DNA from: Liopterus haemorrhoidalis
Lineage: Eukaryota > Arthropoda > Insecta > Coleoptera > Dytiscidae
DNA length: 64,000 nt
Direction: 5' to 3'
Assembly: GCA_963971575.1 (NCBI GenBank)
Contig: OZ020612.1
Span: 33,831,916-33,895,915, forward strand
Shown: positions 1-8,604 of the stretch, piece after piece
How the letters are laid out: each line of letters starts with the position of its first letter
Numbering within the stretch: the stretch's first letter is position 1
Notes under the pieces: generated by a model
Database searches by the model: none
Seen by the model: only the letters and a program-made list of their open reading frames with translations
What the model was told of the DNA's origin: nothing
Made by a program: the position numbers and the translations under genes

Positions 1-908
1 CGTTATACCGCATTTTTAAAAAATATGCTAAATTTGAATAAGCTCGAAACCTGATTTTTTTTGGGACACTATATAAATGCCGGAAATATTTTGTGCTTTT
101 CAAGAGCGCACTGTTCAAAGCATTACCATAATGATTTATAACATTAAAATCTGCATTGATAGTTACTGAGGTATCCTAGTACATCATTGTACTACTGTTA
201 AAAATATTCTTCGTCCCTTACATAATCAAATTATGTCTGACGGCGTCTTTTTGACTTGGATCACGTCTGTCTATCTACTGAACAGAAGTCTGTAGATAGA
301 TTGCCTAATTTTTTGGTAATGATTTAATCAACAACATTTAATTTTATCAAGATATAATTATCAAGATTTTGGTAGGCAATGTTTGCAAATGTATTTAAGA
401 ATTCTTATTGTTATCCATAACTTTTTTACAAACAAACCGTGACTATTGTGACTGAAACTCCTTTCTTTCTAAAAGATAAACTTTGCTTTCAACCACTAGG
501 CGTTCGAGATTGTCTTCTTTTTAACTTTTTATATGGCCAAATATGGAAAAATATGGTCACGAATAGCCATATAATTCGTGACATAAAGATGTTCAAAAGC
601 ATAGTAGATAAATTTAATTCTTGAAAGACTCAGAAATTGTTCTATTTTCTATCGTAATGCGTAGTATCTATCACCAAAATTACGCCGACTCGCCGACACG
701 CCGATACAAAAGTTACCTACGCAACTTTCCCACAATTTCTCCTTACCCACATTTATGAGCCATCCAATGCACTGAGAAAATGGTATTTAATATCATCACT
801 TTACGAATTATACACGTTGTATTTCGTTAAGAATTATGCTGGCATTTCTAGTGGGCACACATCCTTGCTTAAGAGAATGCTGCAGTCTGCCGGACAGATA
901 TTTCCAAT
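1..908. other. AT-rich stretch, no gene seen
   Basis: I find no convincing coding region or recognisable mobile element here. The only local structure is a 9-bp inverted repeat (TCTATCTAC at 270-278 and its complement at 292-300). Short open frames in this stretch look like chance. Confidence 0.5.
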
Positions 909-911
909 GAT

Positions 912-2508
912 ATTCCAGCACTATTGGAAAAATTTTGGAAAAAATAGTATTTATTAGGTTATTATCTTTTTTTGACAATAATAATATATTATCACCGAAT
1001 CAATATGGCTTTAGACCTGGCAAATCAACAAATGATGCTATAGTAAATTTAATTAACAATGTTCATAATTCTTTGGATAACTCACGAGCATCCTTGGCAA
1101 TTTTTCTTTATCTGGCTAAAGCATTTGGTACGGTAAATCATGAATTACTGTTACGTAAACTGGAAATATATGGGATCAGAGGTATTCCTCTAAATTTTAT
1201 TAAAAGTTATTTATCTAACAGAACGCAACAAATATCTATTCGTGGAATTCTGAGCGAAAAAAATATAGTAAACTGTGGTATACCGCAAGGTACAATTTTA
1301 GGTCCACTTTTCTTTATAATCTATGTTAATGATCTTTTCAAACTTAAACTCCACGCAAAAGTTGTATCCTACGCTGATGATACGATACTATTCATAGAAT
1401 CCTTATCCTGGCATGATGCTCTTAATTATGTGAATGACGATCTAAGATTGATTAAACAATGGCTGGATTTTAATAAACTATTTCTTAACGCAGATAAATC
1501 TAATTTTCTAACTTTTTCATGCAATAGGCACTCTCAGCCTGAACTTGATAAAATAATCCTCCACATGTGTAATGACTACAGTAATTGTGATTGCTCTGTT
1601 GCTCTGTTTAGAAAAGATAGAATGAAGTATCTTGGCATTATAATAGATCAACATCTGAGATGGGATCACCATATTGAGAGATTGGCTAAAAATTTACGCA
1701 AAACTGTTTACATATTCAAAAACTTTAAAAAAATACTCAATTCATTAAATTTAAAAACCTTTTACTTCGGTCTTGTACAATCTTTAATGCAATATGCTAT
1801 TCTTGTTTGGGGTGGTGCGGCTAAACGGGTGGTCCTGCAAAAAAGGATTATAAAAATAATATATAATAAAACCGCAAGATACCCGTCTAAATTGTTATTT
1901 TCAGAATCTAATATATTCAATTTTAATAGATTATATCAGCGTTTCCCAAAGTGTGGGTCGCGACCCGGCACCGGGTCGTAGAAATATTTCGCCGGGTCGC
2001 GAAAAAAATTGTAAAAACAAAAATTTTTTTTTTTTGTACATATTAGTTTTTTTACGTCAGTTAATCACTAGAATAGTGTGTATTTGTGCTCTTTATTACT
2101 ATACTATACTCTTTATTACTATAAAGTTACTGCTTTAAAATAAAATTTGTTTTGTAAATAAATGTTTTTTTCTTAAGGTGGGTCGCGAAAATTTTTAAAA
2201 CGTCGTACAGGGTCGCAGTCAAAAAAGTTTGGGAACTGCTGGATTATATATATCAGCCATTGCTGCATACCTAATTAAAAATCCTGCCATTGTAACATTC
2301 TTGGATCACTTCTCTACCAGAAATACGCATGTCATCTAATCAAGCCGTAACCAGAAATTTCAACAAAACAAAATCCAAATATTACTACTCTTATTTTGTC
2401 AGTAAAATATACAATACCATTAATAATTATTTAAAACATAATAACATTCAGTTATCCGTTTTAAATTATAGGAGCATTGTTAATCAATGGACTATACCGA
2501 CAGTATAG
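912..2508 (+). pseudogene. LINE reverse transcriptase, broken
   Basis: The frame open from 935 shows RT motifs in order: NQYGFRPGKST, an altered motif A, GIPQGTILGPLFF, then YADDT of motif C. The motif A aspartate is replaced (YLAKAFGTVNH where the family has D-x-x-KAFDTVDH), so polymerase activity should be lost. At 1937 the frame is cut by a hAT insertion. If that element and one target copy are ignored, the frame resumes directly (RLY then ISAIAAYL). A frameshift at about 2320-2335 follows, and the C-terminal tail (SKIYN, YRSIVNQW) runs to a TAG at 2506-2508. It is a non-functional copy; the family assignment rests on motif reading only. Confidence 0.85.
1937..2241. mobile_element. Non-autonomous hAT element (305 bp)
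   Basis: The ends are CAGCGTTTCCCAAA and the complement of CAGCAGTTCCCAAA. They are flanked by a perfect 8-bp duplication GATTATAT (1929-1936 and 2242-2249), the hAT signature. The interior carries GGTCGCG-rich stretches near both ends and no transposase. It is inserted in the LINE reverse-transcriptase frame, so it is younger than that copy. Confidence 0.93.
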
Positions 2509-2833
2509 CATTACTCGAGACGTAGCCTAAAATAATATTTAAAAAGTTCTTCCACATTATTCAAATTTAATAAATTAAGTATTAATGTTAATTCATTCTA
2601 TTAATATTTATTCATTCTTTTAATCATATTACTTGTATATATACAGTTACATTTACTACATTTACAGGTACTACATTTTTGTACTATTTATATTAAAAAC
2701 AATCGCCACGCACTGAACGAGATTCATTGTGGTGTTACTTCTTTATTTTCATTATTGTAACAAAACAAAATAAAACTGTACATTCATTTATTGTATTATT
2801 TATTGTATTATTTGTATGTATTATTGAAAATAA

Positions 2834-2872
<39 letters not shown>
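2834..2872 (+). repeat. (TTA)n microsatellite, LINE 3' tail
   Basis: A run of about 13 TTA units directly follows AATAAA-like sequence at the 3' end of the truncated LINE. A simple-repeat tail of this kind is common in non-LTR elements. Confidence 0.85.
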
Positions 2873-2874
<2 letters not shown>

Positions 2875-3157
2875 CAAGATATAAACAACAGAATATATGT
2901 AAATACCATCATATACGCGGATTCATTTTTTTTTTATTCGTTACTATTTATCATTTATTACGCACAGTGGGGTAATTATGGGCCCGTTGCGCCTGCCACC
3001 GCGTGGAAGGCAAGTCTGCCTCTTTATTACTTCTGAACACAATTCGATTTTTAGGGTTTCGCAAGCATGTCTTCCTGTACCAGTGGTTTTTCACCAGTGC
3101 CGGATTACCTAATAGACAGTGTAGGCAGCTAAGAGCCCCACGTGTCTAGGAGAGAAT
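2873..3157. other. No gene; degenerate hAT-like termini
   Basis: There is no open frame of note. Two stretches look like hAT left ends, CAGTGGGGTAATTATGGG from 2964 and CAGTGCCGGATTACC from 3095, but I could not pair either with a second end or a target duplication. They are probably old fragments. Confidence 0.4.
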
Positions 3158-3753
3158 ATCATTGAAATTCCAGATAAGCTCATCATCAATGAGTCAATAG
3201 TGACGGCAATTTGGAAGCAGTTTGACTGCCAGCGATGTCCTTAACTATTCCAATACTGCCAACAAATCTTAGCATCGATTCAATCGACTGTGAGGACGCC
3301 TCAGGAATAGAAAACTATCCAATAGAATTTTTGAATAGTCTTACCCCCTCAGGGATGTCACCTCACAAATTAAACTTAAAAGTAGGGGCAATAATTATGT
3401 TGTTACGAAACCTCAACACAAAAAAGGGCCGATGTAATGGCACACGCCTGGTGGTGACAAAATTGTTTAAAAATCTAATAACTGCCATTGTTTTAACTGG
3501 ATCTTCCCAAGGAAATCCAGCTTTCATTCCTAGAATTAATTTAACTCCCACCGATCCCAACTTGCTCGTCATCTTACGCCGAAGTCAGTTTCCAGCCAAA
3601 CTGGAATTTTCCATCATGATTAATAAATCGCAAGATCGAACCCTGGACAAGGTGGGAGTTTACCTACCCAATGCAGTGTTCAGCCATGAGCAGCTGTACG
3701 TAGTCTTTTCACGGATACGCCGTGCGACGAACGTTAAGGTGAAGGGCATAACC

Positions 3754-3905
3754 CAGTGGTTCCCAAACTTTTCGGTTCCTGGCGCCCTTAATGCATGAGA
3801 ATTTTTCTGCGGCGCCCCAAGTCAATAGCCAATACATTGGTCTAAATAACACAATTGGAAGAATATTGGAATATTTCCGCGGCGGGAGCAGATTGGGAAT
3901 TGCTG
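3754..3905. repeat. Left MITE module of composite hAT
   Basis: It runs from CAGTGGTTCCC to GGGAATTGCTG and contains the GCGGCGCCCCAAGT and GAATATTTCCGCGGCG-like segments shared with the module at 4892-5053. Confidence 0.75.
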
Positions 3906-4891
3906 TTATAGATAAGAAGCAAGTATTAGTTTACAAAGATAGTTAAAAAAGGGGGTAGGCTAACATTTCATCGGCTCTGAGGCTTTTTGTAGACTATTTT
4001 TTTTACTTGTTTTGCCGCAAATTTTAGACTTTAACTGAAAAGTGACCATATATTTGTGATCTAAGGTTAAAAATACATAAGTATTCCTACAAAATTTTAA
4101 AAAAATAATAATAATTTCTTCTAAAATTTCGATATTTTAAAAAATCATGCTTTCCAAGTTTTTGAGTTGGAAAGCATGAGTACCGATTTGGGTCAGTTTT
4201 TCACCAATAATTCCAAAATTTTTGACGAAACTTCAAAATGGACCAAAATTTGAAGATCTATGACCAAAAATACATATTTATACCAATTTTCAATAAAATC
4301 GGAGACAACAATTTTTTGCCTAAAATTCACGATTATTTTGGGTTTTTTCCTCAATTTTCAAGGGTTTTGGATTACTGCCCATACAAAACTTAATAATTGG
4401 TTTACTAAAGCCCATTTTTTTTTTAAACTTCTCAATCTAGGAGACTTCTAAAAATTGGATTTATCAAAATTTTCAAAAAAAAATTTTAAAAATTAAAAAT
4501 TTTCTAATTTTTTGTTTGTTTCAAAATATAGTTACAAGCCAATTAAGACCTCAAGATTTCAAAAATTTAAACCGCAGTTCTTTATCTCATTTCGTTTTTG
4601 AGATACATCCATGCGAAGATGAAAATTTCTATAAATCACGCCATACTAAAATTTGTCATAATTTTAAAATACGCTAAACGAATTAGGCCTCAAATTTTTT
4701 CTAGTCTAAATAAACTACGAGGAATCCAAAAATTCTAACCTCAGGCCATTTTTTCTAACCGTTATTTGAGTCCTATTTTTTTTAATTCACAATTTTCACA
4801 AATAATGTAAACTATACCATTAAAAAAAATGTAATCTCAAAACGCGTATTCTATAGTAAATAAACTTCGGAGATTTTTAGATGCCTGTAGC

Positions 4892-5053
4892 CAGTGATTA
4901 CCAAAATTTTCGGTTCCGAGCGCCTTTAATGTACAGAATATTTCCGCGGTGCCCCAAGTAAAAACTGCTCTAGTTAACGCAGTTGGAGGAATGTTGTAAT
5001 ATTTTCGCGGCGCCCCCGTAGCCCAGCTGCGCCGCACAATTAGGGAATCGCTG
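4892..5053. repeat. Right MITE module of composite hAT
   Basis: It runs from CAGTGATTACC to GGGAATCGCTG in the same orientation as the left module and shares the GCGGYGCCCCAAGT core and the TTGGARGAAT segment. It has diverged at many positions from the left copy, so the two modules were separate copies for some time or evolved apart after duplication. Confidence 0.75.
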
Positions 5054-5100
5054 GCATAACCAATGGTAGTAATAATGGGAAACTCTTACAGTAGTCTGAA

Positions 5101-6250
5101 TCTTTTTTTACAAAAAATTTAGTTTTTAAAGAAGTGTGCTTGCCAACAAATTAACACAACTTAATTTTTTTTAAATTATTATTATCAGTTTTTTCCTGTA
5201 TTTATTAAATATGCATTAGTTGCTGTTTAACATGAGCAGGAACTCCATATTAATTTCTGTGTCTGCAATCTGTTACGAAGCCTAAATATTAAATATAATC
5301 TCTTTTTTTAATCAGTTTATTTCCTTTCCCTAACTGGGCTATTATTTTACAATTTGATATATTTAGAATGAAAACTAGGTATATGACTTACTTATCAATA
5401 AACGCCACCACTGTTCTAATATTGTACCGAGAGTTTATTTTTCATTTGGTGATTACCCTTGCCCTGACGAATGACGGGCTTTTCTCCTAGAACAATGTTC
5501 TCCGTAAAAATAAATTTAGAGACCATAGGTTATTTGTTGATTCAGTTGTATATATACACAGTAAGTTCTCCTGTTATGTGATCAGTGCGTTTCCGTTAAG
5601 CCTATCGTTATGAAAAATCGAATTCAATTAACAGATCTTATAAATAAAAAAATTAAAAATGTTCATATCTTGTTAGCAACATAGTATAAAAATAAATAAA
5701 ATTAGGTAAATGTGCCTAAAAATAATGACAGATTGGCTCAAGGCCTGTGGCAGGACGCGAAATCGCGCAAAATCGCGCTGTATAAAAATAATTTAGGTTT
5801 TGCTAACAGTAGCCACGGTATTTTAACGTAGAACAATAACGTATATTGTAATAGAACAATGACCTGATATTACAATGCGTTTGATTAAATTTTCATCACT
5901 CTAAAGTTGTTAATCTAATTAATAAATTAGTCAGACAATTTGCAACTTATCCTTGGTTCTGGAACTTGTCGTCAAATTCACAAAAGACAGTAAATGTGCT
6001 CTTGTTTACATTATTAAGTTCCCCAAATCTTCAAACTTACATCTACAAAGTTCCAAACAATTGAACAAATATATTCACTGTTTAATTGTTACAAAATAGT
6101 CTAATTTTTATTCATGAAGTATTTAAGATTATTTGCAAATACATTTGGCCAAACGGCCAAATGTGCCCGGGACAAACGTAGCACGAAGAATGAAGGTAAA
6201 ACTAGTAAAAATTGTGCAACATGCATATAAAACGAAAAGTAATAATAATG
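5101..6250. other. No gene seen
   Basis: This is AT-rich sequence without a supportable open frame. At 6140-6175 there is a short palindrome-like TTTGGCCAAACGGCCAAATG followed by GTGCCCGGGACAAA, which resembles sequence near 16080 and suggests old hAT-type debris. Confidence 0.45.
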
Positions 6251-6391
6251 CATTGTTTATAATAGATACGTAGCATAGTTCACGGACATATTCATAAGAT
6301 TTCACAAAAGGTTTTATTGCTTTGAACATCTGTTAGTAATAAACAGAACAAAGAGAATATTGTGTTTTTAATATGCTATGGCTATATTATG
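6251..6391. repeat. Small TIR repeat, left part (split by hAT)
   Basis: This matches the family seen whole at about 49887-50033: TTTATAATAGATACGTAGCATAG at the left end (first 20 bases TTTATAATAGATACGTAGCA), then AACATCTGTTAGTAATAAAC and ACAGAACAAAGAGA. It is cut at 6391 by the hAT at 6392-15953. The remaining right end (TATTTATTATAAATGAAAC) continues at 15962-15980. Confidence 0.75.
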
Positions 6392-6860
6392 CAGTGTTGC
6401 CAGACTAGAGATGGGTCGTTCATGAACGAACCGGCTCACTGAGCCGGCTCAGTATACTGACCTAAGGTACACGGTTCACCAAATTAAAATGAGCCAGCTC
6501 ACGGCTCACTGTATTGGTAGTCACCTAAAGCAACTGACAGGCAACTGACTTGCAACTAATTGAATTGAAGATTAACAGTGAACAGTGAATTGTGCTCCTT
6601 ATATTTTTGTCATATTGTCATATTAATAGAGTAAATTAATTCAAATATAGAGTTTCAGATCCATATTTAAACATCGACTAGTGGATAACAACAGTAAGAT
6701 TCGAATCATACATTCTTATTATTAATTGTGCAGGTAATTTATAAATTGCCTTGTGAGTCAATAAGGGCGAAATTCACATCCAACTTGACAATCAGGTGAT
6801 TGTAAGATAGGTAGATGTCTGGTATCTACTAATTCTTACCTATTCAAAATATATAATTAA

Positions 6861-6946
6861 TAGCTCAGTGGTTTTGACACTGTGTTTGAATGGTGAGGTC
6901 GTGCGTTCAAGACCGCCCTGATACCAATTAATTTTTTTTTTTTTTT
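6861..6946 (+). repeat. tRNA-like sequence (possible SINE head)
   Basis: A box-A-like TAGCTCAGTGGTTTTGACAC and a box-B-like GCGTTCAAGACC are spaced as in a tRNA and followed by a run of T residues at 6932-6946, a Pol III terminator. AATTAAT repeats flank the tRNA-like part. The T-arm does not pair well, so I read it as a tRNA-derived SINE or tRNA pseudogene rather than a working tRNA. Confidence 0.5.
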
Positions 6947-7599
6947 ATTTTTATTAATTTTTATAATATTATTTATATTTTCACCAATTTATTAATAAAA
7001 AACATAGGAAAAATTAAAGATAACAAAATATAAAAACAATTTTACTTAAAATATATTACATACTTTCATTATATATTGTTTATTATATTATTTTATTCAT
7101 ATTATTTTAATCTAACGTATTTTATTTTCGATAAGGTGAATGACCAACGTTTCCAAACCTATTTTATCCGTCTAACATATTTTACACGTCTGACGTCACA
7201 AGGTAACAAGCCAAATACAACTCGCATATATTTTAATCCATTATTTTGTTTTAAGTATTAATCTATCCTATATGTGTCAATGACCTCTTTCCTTCCGTGG
7301 TTCTCTTGTTTGTTGCTTTAAGTCCTCTTGATGAACCGTAAGGGGTGAAGAATTGTGTCCTTGTTTTAATCCCTTAATTTATTTATTTGTTTTACCTTAA
7401 GTTAATCTGACTATATATGCGTTATTTTAACATTTGACTTTTTTTTTTTCTTAATATTCGACATTTTTCTTTTATATTTTTATCTTTTGGCAATTTTGTA
7501 TATTGACAATATTGGTATTTTATTTATTATCTATTAATAATTGTTTTTTTTTTTTTTTTAATTTTTAATAAATTACACCTTACTATAATCTTACATATA

Positions 7600-8604
7600 A
7601 TGTCTTCAACTAATAAGATTAGCACCAGATCAAGACGTTTGCTCAACAAAAATTGTGCTAATACTAGTTACGAGACAATAGTTTATAGTGAACTTCAAAC
7701 AAACTCGCCGAAATGCGAATTAAAACAAATAAACTTAAAACTACAAAATGAGCTCGCCGATGTCCACTTAAAAAATACTGAACTATTAAAATCCATTGGA
7801 ATATTAGAATTACAGATAACTAAACTAAAAATGGAGAACGACAGTAAAAATTCACTTATAAATGACCTCCATGAAATTATAAATAAGCCCAAAATGTCAG
7901 CTGATACTGCTACGCAAACCATACCTGTTAGCAAACTTAGCAAAGAAATTCAAACTGAGCTTCTAGTTTCTAACAATTCAGATACGACAACAAGGACTCT
8001 AACTAAGAAATCTGATGCTAAAATAACGAATCGCATTCTTTTACTGGGTGACGACCATCTGCGCAAATTTAGCGGCATCATGAAAGAAAAATTTGTTAAT
8101 TCGGACATCTTGACAATTACCAAACCAGGTGCTCAACTGTCTAATGTCATTTCGGATATAGAAACACTGACAAAAGATTTTTCAAAGAATGACGTCGTAT
8201 TTGTAATAGGTGGATCAAACAATTTCTCAGGGAACAGTCTCTCTCTAACAAACGCCTTTATGAAAATAATCAACTCGTGTACTAATACGAATTTAATAAT
8301 AAGCACTATCCCGTACAGGTACGACAATATTCAGCACAACGAAGACATTTTTTATTTTAATGAATTACTGTTCGATATCCTGGATCAAAATCAGGACTGT
8401 TATTTATTTGATATAAATTTTTATCTGGATGCACAGTTATATTCTTATATAGGTTACCAGTTGAGAACCCCTGCAAAAGTTATGATAACAGAAAAAATTG
8501 CATCACTTATTAGAAAGAGAATTTTTAAATCTGATATAACTCCTGGAGTGTGCTCTGATTACTGCAACCCCAAAGACAGCGACTGTACTACGCAGTGTGT
8601 TTGA
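7600..8604 (+). CDS. LINE ORF1: coiled coil plus SGNH-like domain
   Basis: A 334-residue ORF1 protein, expected to bind element RNA as a ribonucleoprotein. Residues about 37-95 form a leucine- and lysine-rich coiled coil (ELKQINLKLQNELADVHLKN and on). Residues from about 145 carry an SGNH/esterase-like fold: LLLGDDHLRKF where the family has GDSH, then DVVFVIGGSNNF at about 197. The nucleophilic serine position of GDSH reads aspartate, so esterase chemistry is doubtful. The start is the first ATG in frame, after a T-rich leader. The stop TGA at 8602-8604 overlaps the ORF2 frame by 8 nt. The cysteine-containing tail (CSDYCNPKDSDCTTQC) is not a standard zinc knuckle. Confidence 0.85.
   Translation: MSSTNKISTRSRRLLNKNCANTSYETIVYSELQTNSPKCELKQINLKLQNELADVHLKNTELLKSIGILELQITKLKMENDSKNSLINDLHEIINKPKMSADTATQTIPVSKLSKEIQTELLVSNNSDTTTRTLTKKSDAKITNRILLLGDDHLRKFSGIMKEKFVNSDILTITKPGAQLSNVISDIETLTKDFSKNDVVFVIGGSNNFSGNSLSLTNAFMKIINSCTNTNLIISTIPYRYDNIQHNEDIFYFNELLFDILDQNQDCYLFDINFYLDAQLYSYIGYQLRTPAKVMITEKIASLIRKRIFKSDITPGVCSDYCNPKDSDCTTQCV

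Larger units (their letters stand above)
909..2872 (+). mobile_element. 5'-truncated non-LTR retrotransposon (LINE)
   Basis: The segment begins abruptly inside a reverse-transcriptase reading frame at about 912, as expected of a 5'-truncated LINE. It ends in a (TTA)n tail at 2834-2872 after an AT-rich 3' UTR. It is interrupted by a hAT element at 1937-2241. The true 5' boundary is inferred from where RT homology starts, and I did not find a target-site duplication. The RT motifs resemble the Jockey/CR1/L2 group; the clade is not certain. Confidence 0.8.
3754..5053. mobile_element. Composite hAT element (1.3 kb)
   Basis: The outer ends start CAGTGGTTCCCAAAC and finish GGGAATCGCTG. They are flanked by a perfect 8-bp duplication GCATAACC (3746-3753 and 5054-5061). 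Two related modules of about 150-160 bp sit at the two ends in direct orientation (3754-3905 and 4892-5053). Each looks like a complete short hAT MITE, and they bracket about 985 bp of AT-rich non-coding DNA. The inner ends have no matching duplications. The whole unit appears to have moved as one piece into the Helitron helicase fragment. Confidence 0.85.
3158..5100 (+). pseudogene. Helitron Rep/helicase C-terminal fragment
   Basis: The frame encodes the C-terminal Pif1-type helicase part of a Helitron transposase. It starts with the IEIPDKLIINESIVTAIW stretch at about 3158; a shift near 3235 leads into [19 protein letters not shown], then [30 protein letters not shown] and [14 protein letters not shown]. 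The usual INKSQGQTLD helicase motif has glycine changed to aspartate. At 3753 a 1.3-kb hAT element interrupts it. After that element (5062 on) the frame reads a short plausible tail (ITNGSNNGKLL) before a stop. No Rep domain and no Helitron ends were found, so this is a dead fragment. Confidence 0.85.

Noticed and set aside
6861..6946. Possible functional tRNA gene
   Set aside because: Box A and B are present but the T-arm and acceptor do not pair; called a tRNA-derived repeat.
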